Assembly: GCA_934101625.1 (NCBI GenBank)
Contig: CAKORV010000024.1
Span: 1 to 18,277 of the forward strand
Origin: an uncultured Bacilli bacterium
GTDB lineage: Bacteria > Bacillota_I > Bacilli_A > RF39 > UBA660
Reading direction: 5' to 3'
Length of the DNA: 18,277 bases
The position numbers and the translations under genes were made by a program. This document shows, one piece after another, positions 6,807 to 14,630 of this stretch. The notes below the pieces were generated by a model. The model saw only the letters and a list, made by a program, of their open reading frames with translations. It was not told where the DNA came from and ran no database searches. Position 1 is the stretch's first letter. Every line of letters starts with the position of its first letter.

Positions 6807-8176
6807 TGGAAAATTTAACAATGGAAAAATTAGTTAATTTATGTAAACAATATGGATTTATATTTCAAGGAAGTGAAATATATGGAGGACTTGCTAATAC
6901 ATGGGATTTTGGACCATTAGGAGTAGAGTTAAAGAAGAATATTAAGAATGCTTGGATGAAAAGATTTATTCAAGAAGATATAAATAATGTAGGATTAGAT
7001 AGTGCTATATTAATGAATCCTAAAGTATGGGAAGCAAGTGGACATTTAAGTACTTTTAGTGATCCTTTAATAGATTGTAAACATTGTAAAACTCGTTACA
7101 GAGCTGATAAATTATTAGAAGACTTAGGTGTTAATGCAGAAGCTATGACTAAAGAAGATATGGTAGAATATATTACTAATAATAAGGTTAAATGTCCTAA
7201 ATGTGGTAATAGTGATTTTACTGGAATAAGAGAATTTAATCTAATGTTTAAAACATTTCAAGGTGTAACAGAAGATGCTAAAAGTGTAGTATATCTTCGT
7301 CCTGAAACTGCTCAAGGAATATTTGTAGATTTTATGAATGTTCAAAGAAGTATGAGACTTAAAGTACCTTTTGGTATAGGACAAGTAGGTAAAAGTTTTA
7401 GAAATGAAATAACACCTGGTAACTTTATATTTAGAGTAAGAGAATTTGAACAAATGGAATTAGAATTCTTTTGTAAACCTGGTACTGAATTAGATTGGTT
7501 TAAAGTATATAAAGATAGATGTAAAAATTTCTTATTAGATTTAGGTATTAAAGAAGATAATTTAAGATTAAGAGATCATGAACCTGAAGAATTATCTTTC
7601 TATAGTAATGCAACTACTGATATAGAATATAAATTTCCTTTTGGATGGGGAGAATTATGGGGTATAGCTAGTAGAACTAATTATGATTTATCTAGACATA
7701 TGGAAGTTAGTAAAACTAGTTTAGAATATATTGATCCTGAAACTAATGAAAAATATATTCCTTATGTTATTGAACCTAGTGTAGGTGTAGAAAGACTTGT
7801 TTTAACAACATTATGTAATGCATATGATAATGAAACATTAAGTGATGGTACAACTCGTGAAGTAATGCATTTTCATCCTTATTTAGCACCTTATAAAGTA
7901 GCAGTACTTCCACTTATGAAAAAATATCATAATGAAAAAGCTATGGAATTATATAAAGAATTAAGTAAGCATTTTATGACTACATATGATGAAAGTGGTA
8001 ATATAGGTAAAAGATATAGAAGACAAGATGTTATAGGAACACCACTTTGTATAACAGTAGATGAGGAAACTTTAAATAATGGTACGGTTACTATAAGAGA
8101 TAGAGATACTATGAAACAAGATGTAGTAAAACTTGAAGATATTAGAAAATATATTGAAGAGAAGATTGAGTTTTAG
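6806..8176 (+). CDS. glyS: Glycyl-tRNA synthetase (single-chain, dimeric class II type)
   Basis: 456 residues, the normal size for the alpha2-type enzyme that charges tRNA-Gly with glycine using ATP in the cytoplasm. It opens with LCKQYGFIFQGSEIYGGLANTWDFGPLG, typical of the family. A zinc-knuckle-like insert has Cys pairs at about C91/C94 and C130/C133. Class II motifs are visible: YLRPETAQGIFVDF, motif 2 in FRNEITPGNF and VREFEQMELEFF, the substrate stretch FPFGWGELWGIASRTNYDL, and motif 3 PSVGVERL. The C-terminal anticodon-binding domain begins at HPYLAPYKVAVLPL. The start ATG overlaps the preceding stop. Expression should be induced by uncharged tRNA-Gly via the T-box at 5941-6067. The gene symbol follows usage for dimeric GlyRS (some annotations use glyQS). 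Confidence 0.97.
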   Translation: MENLTMEKLVNLCKQYGFIFQGSEIYGGLANTWDFGPLGVELKKNIKNAWMKRFIQEDINNVGLDSAILMNPKVWEASGHLSTFSDPLIDCKHCKTRYRADKLLEDLGVNAEAMTKEDMVEYITNNKVKCPKCGNSDFTGIREFNLMFKTFQGVTEDAKSVVYLRPETAQGIFVDFMNVQRSMRLKVPFGIGQVGKSFRNEITPGNFIFRVREFEQMELEFFCKPGTELDWFKVYKDRCKNFLLDLGIKEDNLRLRDHEPEELSFYSNATTDIEYKFPFGWGELWGIASRTNYDLSRHMEVSKTSLEYIDPETNEKYIPYVIEPSVGVERLVLTTLCNAYDNETLSDGTTREVMHFHPYLAPYKVAVLPLMKKYHNEKAMELYKELSKHFMTTYDESGNIGKRYRRQDVIGTPLCITVDEETLNNGTVTIRDRDTMKQDVVKLEDIRKYIEEKIEF

Positions 8177-8194
8177 AATAAAAAGGTGGTTCAT

Positions 8195-9241
8195 ATGGGG
8201 AAAAAAGTAAAAATATTGATAGTTGTGACACTAGGATTAATTATTGGATTAGGATTAATACTTTATTTAATATTTAATGGACGTATTGGTATATTAGCAT
8301 TAAATTCAGAATATGAGATTCTTGAAAATAGTGATAAATTTAAAAGCTATTATGTAGATGTTATACATGATTATACAGAGTATTCAAATTATAAATTAGA
8401 AAAAGAATATACAAATGATAAATTAAAAGAAAAAGATTTTAAAAAGAATAATTATGTAATAGTTAAATTATTTAGAACTCCAGAATGTTATTCATCTCTT
8501 AAATATAAAAAAGTAAATATAGATTCTCAAAATAATATGAAAATATATTTAAGTGGTAAAGAAGTTTGTTTAAATTATTGTAAGGAAGGTACTTATTTTA
8601 TAGAGATTCCTGTTTCTAAAACAATAAATGAAATAAATCTTACAGATGTATATATTAAATCATTAACTCATGTAATTTGTCCTGAATTAATGGTTTACAA
8701 ACCAATAATTTATATTTATCCAAAAGGAGATATTGATTTAAATATTAAGTTGTTAAATAATGATTTATTAACTCATACTTATCCAAAATATACAAATGAA
8801 TGGAATGTTAAAGTTAGTAAAAATGGTAATATTTATGACTATGAAACTAAAAGAAATTATTATGCTTTATATTGGGAAGGAATAGATAATACACCATCTA
8901 ATATGGATGAAGGTTTTGTAGTTGAAGGAAAAGATACAATAAAGTTTTTAGAAGAAAAACTAGAATACTTAGGATTAAATGAAAGAGAAATAAATGAATT
9001 TATTATTTATTGGATAGATAAGTTAGAAAATAATAAATATAATTTTATAAGATTTAGAACAACAGAAGAAGTTAATGAGTATATGCCTTTGAAAATAAAT
9101 GTTAAACCAGATACTTTGATAAGAATTATTATGGATTTTAAACCACTTGAAAATAAAATAGAAGTAATAGAACAACATTTGAGTAAAGTTACAAGAGAAG
9201 GTTATACAATAGTTGAGTGGGGTGGAAGAAAAATTAAATAA
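8195..9241 (+). CDS. Membrane-anchored extracellular protein with KPxIYxYP domain, function unknown
   Basis: 348 residues from ATG 8195, with ribosome binding site AGGTGG (8184-8189) 5 nt upstream. An in-frame GTG at 8186 overlaps that site and is rejected. Residues ~4-30 form one hydrophobic helix after a short basic start, so the remainder is probably outside the cell. Residues ~35-165 are a variable Lys/Tyr-rich region with several Cys. From ~169 comes a conserved-looking domain: KPIIYIYPKG, HTYPKYTNEWNV, YYALYWEG, EGFVVEGKDTIKFLEEKL, LGLNEREINEFIIYW, YNFIRF, and the end EGYTIVEWGGR. I recognise this pattern from uncharacterised secreted Firmicutes proteins but know no function for it. It follows glyS by 18 nt and is probably co-transcribed, ending at the bidirectional terminator. 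Confidence 0.85.
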   Translation: MGKKVKILIVVTLGLIIGLGLILYLIFNGRIGILALNSEYEILENSDKFKSYYVDVIHDYTEYSNYKLEKEYTNDKLKEKDFKKNNYVIVKLFRTPECYSSLKYKKVNIDSQNNMKIYLSGKEVCLNYCKEGTYFIEIPVSKTINEINLTDVYIKSLTHVICPELMVYKPIIYIYPKGDIDLNIKLLNNDLLTHTYPKYTNEWNVKVSKNGNIYDYETKRNYYALYWEGIDNTPSNMDEGFVVEGKDTIKFLEEKLEYLGLNEREINEFIIYWIDKLENNKYNFIRFRTTEEVNEYMPLKINVKPDTLIRIIMDFKPLENKIEVIEQHLSKVTREGYTIVEWGGRKIK

Positions 9242-9245
9242 AATT

Positions 9246-9277
9246 AAAATGAAGAGACTTAGTGTTTCTTCATTTTT
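9246..9277. terminator. Bidirectional Rho-independent terminator between convergent genes
   Basis: A 13-bp stem (9246-9258 with 9264-9276, one G-U) and a TTAGT loop. T residues close the 3' side on the plus strand, and on the minus strand the A-rich 5' side gives TTTT followed by AATTT. The TGA stop codon of the minus-strand ATPase gene (9272-9270) lies in the stem. Confidence 0.8.
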
Positions 9278-10490
9278 CAATTATATTTATTACACTTGAT
9301 ATAGGTAATATATAGTTTTTCTTATCTATGTGCATTAATTTATTATAAAAACATATTATACCACCAGGCATTACTTCTTTTTTACAATCGTTTAATGATT
9401 CGAAATTATTTAACATATTAATAGTGGGTTCTGCTGTTTTTTTAATTTCAAATGGATATAATTTATCATTTTCATAAAATACTAAATCTATTTCATTTTT
9501 CTTTTTGTTTCTAAAATAACTAATATTTGGAGTTATACCAGCAGATCTATAACTTTTTATTATTTCTGAAATTATAAATGATTCCAAATAATGTCCACTT
9601 GATGAACTTGATTGTAATTCTCTAGGATCGTTATAACCAGCAAGATATGAACATAATCCTGAATCCATCCAAATAATTTTTGGCATGTGGTTAACTCTTT
9701 TTTCTTTAGTTGATTTGTATGGTGTTAATAAGTAAATAATTCCACTTGAAACCAAAACATTTAACCAACTAGCAGCAGTTTTATCTGATATACCAACATC
9801 ATTTGCAATATTAGTATAATTTAATTGTTCGCTATTTCTTCTAGCTACAGTAATCATAAATCTCTTAAATGTTTCTATATTACTAACATTTATTAATTCT
9901 TTTACATCTCTTGATAAATATGTTTCTACATAGTTTTCAAAAAACATATTTTTTTTCATAAATTCATTATTATATAGTTCAGGCATACCACCGTTAAAAA
10001 TTACATCAAAAATTTCATTTACTGATATTTCTTCTGTAGGAATAAATTTACTAGGATTAAATAATTGTTTATTTTCTACAGATTTATTTATTTCACTATA
10101 AGTAAAACTATTTAAATTAACTATTCCAATTCTGCCAGCTAGAGATTCTTTAGCGCCTTTCATTAATTTAAATTGCTGACTTCCGGTTAACCAGTACATA
10201 CTTGGTTGATTTTCTTCATCAACTTTCATTTTAATATAAGGAAATAATTCTGGTGCATATTGTGCTTCATCTATAAAAAGAGGCCATGGATTTTCTTCTA
10301 AAAATAATTTTGGTTCTCTTTTAGCCATTTCTCTCATATTTTTATCATCAAGTGTAACATAATTCATTTCTTCTGGTTTTAAACTTTTTAATAAAGTGGT
10401 TTTTCCAACTTGTCTAGGACCAGTTACTAATAAAACTCTAAATGCTTTTGAAACTTCTATTATTGTTTTTTTTGCTTCTCTTTCAAACAT
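9270..10490 (-). CDS. AAA-family ATPase with C-terminal DUF4143 (PD-(D/E)XK-like) domain
   Basis: 406 residues from ATG at 10490. A GTG at 10502 is in frame but falls in the ribosome binding site AGAGGTG, which is well spaced (9 nt) for the ATG. The N-terminal AAA_14-type ATPase has Walker A GPRQVGKTT (residues ~24-32), Walker B LFIDEAQ (~71-77), the sensor-like WLTGSQQF and the AGRIGIVNLNSFTYSE segment. A winged-helix-like stretch follows (YTNIANDVGISDKTAASWL). The DUF4143 part has MPKIIWMDSGLCSYLAG, YLESFIISEI, and the nuclease-fold signature EIDLVF with FEIKKT. The family is widespread and often multicopy in gut bacteria; its cellular role is not established. The gene stands alone, convergent to the glyS operon, with four 22-bp-spaced repeats at its promoter. 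It is an accessory gene, possibly horizontally acquired. Confidence 0.92.
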   Translation of the reverse strand: MFEREAKKTIIEVSKAFRVLLVTGPRQVGKTTLLKSLKPEEMNYVTLDDKNMREMAKREPKLFLEENPWPLFIDEAQYAPELFPYIKMKVDEENQPSMYWLTGSQQFKLMKGAKESLAGRIGIVNLNSFTYSEINKSVENKQLFNPSKFIPTEEISVNEIFDVIFNGGMPELYNNEFMKKNMFFENYVETYLSRDVKELINVSNIETFKRFMITVARRNSEQLNYTNIANDVGISDKTAASWLNVLVSSGIIYLLTPYKSTKEKRVNHMPKIIWMDSGLCSYLAGYNDPRELQSSSSSGHYLESFIISEIIKSYRSAGITPNISYFRNKKKNEIDLVFYENDKLYPFEIKKTAEPTINMLNNFESLNDCKKEVMPGGIICFYNKLMHIDKKNYILPISSVINIIEK

Positions 10491-10512
10491 TTTCTTACTC
10501 ACCTCTAGTTAA

Positions 10513-10541
10513 ATTTTATCACAAAATTCCGAGATTTGCAA
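10513..10541 (-). promoter_or_regulatory. Predicted promoter of the AAA/DUF4143 ATPase gene
   Basis: On the minus strand: TTGCAA (10541-10536), 17-bp spacer, TAAAAT (10518-10513), about 22 bp upstream of the ATG. The first 18-bp direct repeat (10521-10538) occupies the spacer and part of the -35 box, so anything bound there would compete with RNA polymerase. Confidence 0.6.
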
Positions 10542-10604
10542 TACAAAACTCCGAGTTTAGAAAGACAAAACTTCGAGATTTGACAGAGTAAACTTCGAGT
10601 ATTA
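10521..10604. repeat. Four 18-bp direct repeats at an exact 22-bp period upstream of the ATPase gene
   Basis: Repeats start at 10521, 10543, 10565 and 10587: ACAAAATTCCGAGATTTG, ACAAAACTCCGAGTTTAG, ACAAAACTTCGAGATTTG, AGTAAACTTCGAGTATTA. The shared core is AAA-(C/T)-T-(C/T)-CGAG. The 4-bp spacers are unrelated in sequence, while the period is exact and equals about two DNA helical turns. The array covers the predicted promoter spacer and the ~65 bp upstream. It could be an operator array for a regulator, or repeats read in RNA. No regulator gene is adjacent except the ATPase itself, which has a winged-helix-like segment. Confidence 0.85.
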
Positions 10605-10667
10605 AAACTAAATTTGTATATTAATTAATAAAACTTTTGAAAAAATTGAGATTTTTTGTAATTTAAG

Positions 10668-10696
10668 TTGAACCAAAAAAATAATTATGGTAAAAT
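10668..10696 (+). promoter_or_regulatory. Promoter of sepF-divIVA
   Basis: TTGAAC (10668-10673), 17-bp spacer, TAAAAT (10691-10696). The start codon is 43 nt downstream, with a GGAGG ribosome binding site at 10725-10729. Confidence 0.7.
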
Positions 10697-10738
10697 TGTC
10701 ATAGTAAGGGATTATAGAAAATATGGAGGCTAGATAAA

Positions 10739-11125
10739 ATGGGCTTAAATTTTAAGTTATTTGAAACAAAAGAAGAAGATGTAGTTGATTCTAATGAAGA
10801 TGAATACTATACAGTTAGTGAAGGAGATGCTAAAAAAGGTATTCAATCTAATAAAATGATATTAGTAGAACCTAGAGCTTATTCAGAAAGTCAAACAATA
10901 GCAGATCACTTAAAAGCAAGAAATAGTGTAGTAGTTAATTTTAAAAGAGTAACTAGTGATCAAGCAAAAAGAATAATTGACTTTTTGAGTGGTACATTGT
11001 ATGCTATAGATGGAGATTTACAAAAAATAGGTGATGGTATTTACTTATGTACACCAAAGAATATTGATGTACAGGGTGAAATAACTGATGAATCAAGTAA
11101 AAGTGATAATGGGGAAGAATGGTAA
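10739..11125 (+). CDS. sepF: Cell-division protein SepF
   Basis: 128 residues. SepF bundles FtsZ filaments and helps tether the Z-ring to the inner face of the membrane. The short N-terminus MGLNFKLFETKEED fits the amphipathic membrane-binding segment followed by an acidic linker (~residues 15-38). The SepF core begins at ~40: MILVEPRAYSESQTIADHLK, NSVVVNFKRV, DQAKRIIDFLSGTLYAIDG, IGDGIYLCTPKNIDV. The length is slightly short of typical SepF because the linker is short. GGAGG lies 9 nt before the ATG. It is followed 23 nt later by divIVA. In many Firmicutes the ylmG and ylmH genes sit between these two; here they are absent. Confidence 0.95.
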   Translation: MGLNFKLFETKEEDVVDSNEDEYYTVSEGDAKKGIQSNKMILVEPRAYSESQTIADHLKARNSVVVNFKRVTSDQAKRIIDFLSGTLYAIDGDLQKIGDGIYLCTPKNIDVQGEITDESSKSDNGEEW

Positions 11126-11148
11126 ATAATTAAATAAGAGGGTGTCCT

Positions 11149-11595
11149 ATGAATAATTTTGATACAGTCTTTAGAGGATATGATAAAGAACAAGTAAAAA
11201 AGTATTTAGATAATGTCATAAAAGAATATGAAAGACTATTGAATGATAAAAAAGATGTAGATAGAAAAGTATCTGATTTAGAAGAAAAGCTTAAATATTA
11301 TACTAATTTAGAAGATAAGTTTACACGTGCAATAATAACTGCTGAAAATGCAGGAGATGAAATAAAGAAACTTGCTAGAAATGAAGCAGAAACTCTAATA
11401 AATGATGCTAAAAGAAATGCTAATAGAATAATAAATGATGCATTAATAAAAGCAGAAAAAGCTAATGATGAAGCAGATAGACTAAAAAGAAATACTACTC
11501 TTTTAAAAAGAAGACTTAAGGCTATTATAGAAAGTCAATTAGAAGTTATTGAAGAAATGGACAGACTCGATTTTAAAGATGAGAATAGATATTAA
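11149..11595 (+). CDS. divIVA: DivIVA-family coiled-coil cell-division protein
   Basis: 148 residues. DivIVA binds negatively curved membrane at poles and septa and recruits other proteins. The N-terminal domain has the typical F-R-G-Y-D-(K)-E-Q-V pattern (DTVFRGYDKEQVKKYLDNV, residues ~4-22). Two coiled-coil stretches follow, ~23-60 and ~68-145, the second rich in Ala, Glu, Lys and Asn (AENAGDEIKKLARNEAETL). The classical start is FxxxxRGYxxxEVDxFL; here the N-terminus is shortened, leaving only three residues before Asp-Thr. The ribosome binding site AGAGGGTG (11137-11144) is clear. It is in an operon with sepF, and its stop lies in the terminator stem at 11594. Confidence 0.9.
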   Translation: MNNFDTVFRGYDKEQVKKYLDNVIKEYERLLNDKKDVDRKVSDLEEKLKYYTNLEDKFTRAIITAENAGDEIKKLARNEAETLINDAKRNANRIINDALIKAEKANDEADRLKRNTTLLKRRLKAIIESQLEVIEEMDRLDFKDENRY

Positions 11596-11617
11596 GTCAC
11601 TATTAAGTGACTTTTTT
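11594..11617 (+). terminator. Terminator/attenuator between divIVA and mscS
   Basis: An 8-bp stem, AAGTCACT (11594-11601) with AGTGACTT (11606-11613), loop ATTA, T tract to 11617. The divIVA stop codon overlaps the stem, and the mscS ribosome binding site follows 3 bases after the T tract. Since no separate promoter for mscS is apparent, it may act as a partial terminator lowering mscS expression. Confidence 0.75.
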
Positions 11618-11630
11618 AGTAGGAGAATAT

Positions 11631-12449
11631 ATGAATAAAGTAGAAAAAATGGTTGAATTTATATTATCATGGAAGTTTATTGGACCTATAGTATATATAA
11701 TATTAGGGTTTATTATATATAGTTTAATAGTTAAAATAATTAATAATATTAAAATAAGAAGAAAAGGTAAAAATCATAAGAAAGAGGATACTGTAATAAA
11801 TTTAATAAAAAATATATTTAAGTATTTAATAATTATTATAGTTATACTTATGTCTTTAGAATTATATGGAATAAATACTAGTAGTATATTAACTAGTTTA
11901 GGAATAGTAGGAGTAGTTGTTGGTCTTGCTTTTCAAGATACAATTAAAAATATGCTAGCGGGTATACTTATTATATTTGATAATAGATATAATGTGGGTG
12001 ATTTTGTTAAAATAAATGATTTTACTGGTACTGTAGTTAATTTAGGATTACAAACTACTAAATTGCAGGCATATACTGGAGAAATGTTTACTATAAGTAA
12101 TAGTAATATAAATACTGTAATTAATTATAGTCAGGCTAATACAAGAGTTGTTATTAATTTAGGTGTTAGTTATGATACTGATATTAATAAGTTAGAGAAA
12201 GTATTAAATAAGTTAAATAATAAAGTTAAAAAGATAGATAATGTAGTAGGAGATTTAGAATTATTAGGAGTTGATTCTTTTAATGCAAGTGATATAAGTT
12301 ATATGATAACTGTATTATGTAAACCTAATACACATTATGGAGTTAAAAGAAGTATGTTAAAATTAATAAAAGAAGAATTTGATAAAGAAAATATAAATAT
12401 ACCTTATACTCAAATAGATTTACATTTAGTAGAAGATAAAACTAAGTAG
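11631..12449 (+). CDS. mscS: MscS-type small-conductance mechanosensitive channel
   Basis: 272 residues from ATG 11631, behind AGGAG (11621-11625) with 5-nt spacing. An in-frame GTG at 11607 lies in the terminator and is rejected. This family forms heptameric inner-membrane channels that open under membrane tension and release solutes on osmotic downshock. Three hydrophobic segments are seen (~9-37, ~63-82, ~86-118). The third is the pore helix, Gly/Ala-rich (GIVGVVVGLAFQDTIKN), running into the signature GILIIFDNRYNVGDFVKI. The beta domain has GTVVNLGLQTTKLQ and FTISNSNI; the C-terminal alpha/beta domain ends near 265. The stop codon is within the next terminator. Family identity is clear; which MscS subtype is not. 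Confidence 0.93.
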   Translation: MNKVEKMVEFILSWKFIGPIVYIILGFIIYSLIVKIINNIKIRRKGKNHKKEDTVINLIKNIFKYLIIIIVILMSLELYGINTSSILTSLGIVGVVVGLAFQDTIKNMLAGILIIFDNRYNVGDFVKINDFTGTVVNLGLQTTKLQAYTGEMFTISNSNINTVINYSQANTRVVINLGVSYDTDINKLEKVLNKLNNKVKKIDNVVGDLELLGVDSFNASDISYMITVLCKPNTHYGVKRSMLKLIKEEFDKENINIPYTQIDLHLVEDKTK

Positions 12450-12470
12450 TGTTAAATAACATTACTTTTT
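12446..12470 (+). terminator. Rho-independent terminator after mscS, containing its stop codon
   Basis: An 8-bp stem (12446-12453 with 12458-12465, one G-U), loop AAAT, T5 at 12466-12470. The TAG stop (12447-12449) lies in the 5' arm. Confidence 0.8.
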
Positions 12471-12483
12471 GTTTACATACTTA

Positions 12484-12512
12484 TTGAATTTAAATATTTT
12501 ATTTGATAAAAT
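12484..12512 (+). promoter_or_regulatory. Promoter of the TasA-like/lectin-head gene pair
   Basis: TTGAAT (12484-12489), 17-bp spacer, TAAAAT (12507-12512), 25 bp before the ATG at 12538. It drives the fusion gene and probably the following small paralogue, which starts 9 nt after it. Confidence 0.7.
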
Positions 12513-12537
12513 TAATTTATGATAGAAGGTGGATATA

Positions 12538-14058
12538 ATGAGTAAAGAGAAGAAATATTTATTGTATGGAATGGTTTTAGTTTTAATCGCAGCTATGGGA
12601 TTAACTTTTGCTTATTTTGCTGCAAATATAGAAGGAAATAAAAAGGTTATTAATGTTAATTGGGCTGATTTAAAAATAGTATTTAATAATGGAGATGCAA
12701 TACAAGCTGATAAGATTAAACCTGGATGGAGTACAACTAATACTTTTAGTGTTGAGAATCAAACTAAGAATGTTTATAAATATAATATAGTTATAGATGA
12801 TTTGTATAATACTTTTGTAACTACTGGATTTTTAAAGTATAAAATAACTAGTACAGATGGTGGATATAACATGACTGAATTTAAGGATGTACCTAAGAGT
12901 GAAGATTATACTAGAGAAGTACTAGCATATAGTGTAGAAATACCTGCGAATACAACTCATAACTATACTATAGAGTTTGTCTATGAAGCAAGTGATACAG
13001 TAGATCAATCAGATGATATGGGTAAAGAACTAGAGGGTAATATTTATATAAGTAAGGGAACTGTTGTACCTACACTTGCTAATGTGATGTTAAGAGATAA
13101 TCCAACAATAAGTGAAAGAACTGATTTTAGTGTTGCAAATACAGAAACAACAACAGGAACACTATATAGAACAAATAAATCAGAAGATGGAAGTGATATA
13201 TATTATTATTCAGGAAGTACAGTGAGTGCAAATAACTGGGTATACTTTGGAGGATTATACTGGAGAATAATTCGTACGAATGAAGATGGAAGTGTAAGAC
13301 TAATATATGCAGATGGTGATGGCTATATAGATACTTCTACATTCAATGGAAACTATAATTACCCAATGTATGTCGGCTATATGTATGGGACAGAAGATAC
13401 TTTAGAGACAAGTAGAACTAATGAAAATGATAGTACAATCAAAACGACAATAGATACATGGTATGAAAATAATTTGTTAAATAATTATGATAGATATATA
13501 AGTAAGACTGCAATATATTGTAATGATAGAAGTGTACCAAATAACGATTATTCTACATCGAGTAGTTTTGACTATGGTGCCTATAGTAGATTAAACAATC
13601 ACATACCATCATATAAATGTGGAAGTGATGGAAATGATGGATTATTTGAAAATACACAAGCGATTGCTGATAAATTTAGTGCAAGTACTAGTGAGGGTGG
13701 AAATGGACAATTAAAATACCCTATAGCATTAATGACAGTAGATGAAGTGATTTTCGCTGGTGCGACAACAAATTTAACTAATGAATCTGGGTGGTATAAT
13801 ATTATTTATAATTCCGAAAGTGTTGTAGGAACTTCTTGGTGGTTAACTATGTCACCGGCTCATGGAAGTGAGACAAATTCTAGTGTTTTTTCTGTTTATG
13901 GAAATTTTGCTTCAGGTGCAATTGATGATCAAAATGCTCTTTCATCTGGTGGTGGGATACGCCCTGTAATCTCCCTAGACTCTTGTGTCATTGTAAAATC
14001 AGGTAATGGGGCATACAATAACTATTATGAGATAGATTATGAAAATAGTTGTAACTAG
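12538..14058 (+). CDS. Surface protein: TasA/camelysin-like N-terminal domain fused to lectin-like head
   Basis: 506 residues from ATG 12538 (AGAAGGTGG 5 nt upstream; in-frame GTG 12529 overlaps that site). The N-terminus KKYLLYGMVLVLIAAMGLTFAYFA is a signal peptide of the type seen in TasA/CalY/camelysin proteins, which end in an Ala-Tyr-Phe motif and are often cut by SipW-type signal peptidases. Residues ~30-180 are the matching beta-sandwich-like domain (PGWSTTNTFSVENQT, YKYNIVIDDLYNTF, HNYTIEFVYEA, GNIYISKGT). From ~185 the lectin-like head follows: YWRIIRTNEDGSVRLIY, YVGYMYGT, IDTWYENNL, YISKTAIYCNDRS, YPIALMTVDE, WWLTMSPA, IRPVISLDS. The last ~60 codons use CGC, ATC, TCC, CTA and GTC, which are rare elsewhere here, suggesting mosaic origin. 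TasA-family proteins form extracellular fibres, so the head may be displayed on a fibre (inference). Confidence 0.82.
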   Translation: MSKEKKYLLYGMVLVLIAAMGLTFAYFAANIEGNKKVINVNWADLKIVFNNGDAIQADKIKPGWSTTNTFSVENQTKNVYKYNIVIDDLYNTFVTTGFLKYKITSTDGGYNMTEFKDVPKSEDYTREVLAYSVEIPANTTHNYTIEFVYEASDTVDQSDDMGKELEGNIYISKGTVVPTLANVMLRDNPTISERTDFSVANTETTTGTLYRTNKSEDGSDIYYYSGSTVSANNWVYFGGLYWRIIRTNEDGSVRLIYADGDGYIDTSTFNGNYNYPMYVGYMYGTEDTLETSRTNENDSTIKTTIDTWYENNLLNNYDRYISKTAIYCNDRSVPNNDYSTSSSFDYGAYSRLNNHIPSYKCGSDGNDGLFENTQAIADKFSASTSEGGNGQLKYPIALMTVDEVIFAGATTNLTNESGWYNIIYNSESVVGTSWWLTMSPAHGSETNSSVFSVYGNFASGAIDDQNALSSGGGIRPVISLDSCVIVKSGNGAYNNYYEIDYENSCN

Positions 14059-14067
14059 GGGTAATCT

Positions 14068-14601
14068 ATGAATAAAGAAAAGAGATACATAATATTTGGT
14101 ATAGTAATGATAGTAGTATTACTTGTAGGAGTAAGTTATGCATACTATCAAAGTGAAATGAGTAGTAATAAATCTAAAGTAACTGTAGATACAGATGATA
14201 TGAGAATTATATTTACTAATGGAGATGCAATTGAAGCAAGTGATGTATATGCAGAAGATAACTTAGATATAGTTAAGACTTTTAGTGTAGAAAATAAAAC
14301 AAGTAAAGAATATAAATATAATATAGTTATAGAAGATTTAGTAAATACATTTAAAACAACTGGTTACTTAGTTTATAAGATAACAAGTGATGATGGCGGA
14401 TACAACATGACTGATTTCATAGATATACCTAAATCATTGACTGGAACAGATACTATCTTGGCATCTAATGTGTCTATACCAGCAAAATCAATACAAAACT
14501 ATACAATAGAGATAAAATACATAAATAGTATTAATAATAATCAAGATGAAGATCAAGGTGCAAAACTAAGTGGTAAACTTTATATTACTAAATATAATTA
14601 A
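14068..14601 (+). CDS. Stand-alone TasA/camelysin-like secreted protein
   Basis: 177 residues, a paralogue of the N-terminal domain of the preceding gene without the head. The N-terminal hydrophobic segment YIIFGIVMIVVLLVGVSYAYY ends in the Ala-Tyr-Tyr motif of TasA-like signal peptides. Shared blocks with the gene at 12538 are IIFTNGDAIEASD (there IVFNNGDAIQADK), KTFSVENKTSKEYKYNIVIEDL, NTFKTTGYLVYKI, DDGGYNMTDF, QNYTIEIKY and GKLYITK. It starts 9 nt after the preceding stop, with AGGGG (14057-14061) overlapping that stop codon, so both are surely co-transcribed. The pair looks like a major fibre subunit (this protein) and a head-bearing minor subunit (upstream gene). No SipW-like signal peptidase or sortase is in the window. 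Family placement rests on signal peptide and pattern, not on a search. Confidence 0.75.
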   Translation: MNKEKRYIIFGIVMIVVLLVGVSYAYYQSEMSSNKSKVTVDTDDMRIIFTNGDAIEASDVYAEDNLDIVKTFSVENKTSKEYKYNIVIEDLVNTFKTTGYLVYKITSDDGGYNMTDFIDIPKSLTGTDTILASNVSIPAKSIQNYTIEIKYINSINNNQDEDQGAKLSGKLYITKYN

Positions 14602-14629
14602 AGAATTTAGTATTTACTAAGTTCTTTTT
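14600..14629 (+). terminator. Rho-independent terminator after the TasA-like gene
   Basis: A 13-bp stem (14600-14612 with 14615-14627, one U-G pair), a minimal TT loop and a T5 tract. The TAA stop (14599-14601) overlaps the stem base. Confidence 0.8.
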
Positions 14630-14630
14630 C

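Noticed and set aside
10521..10604. CRISPR array
   Set aside because: The spacers are only 4 bp and there are no cas genes; the phasing suits protein-binding sites instead.
10580..10608. Plus-strand promoter TTGACA-17-TAAAAC within the repeat array
   Set aside because: The -10 is poor and the better-placed TTGAAC-17-TAAAAT at 10668 explains sepF expression; kept only as a weak possibility.
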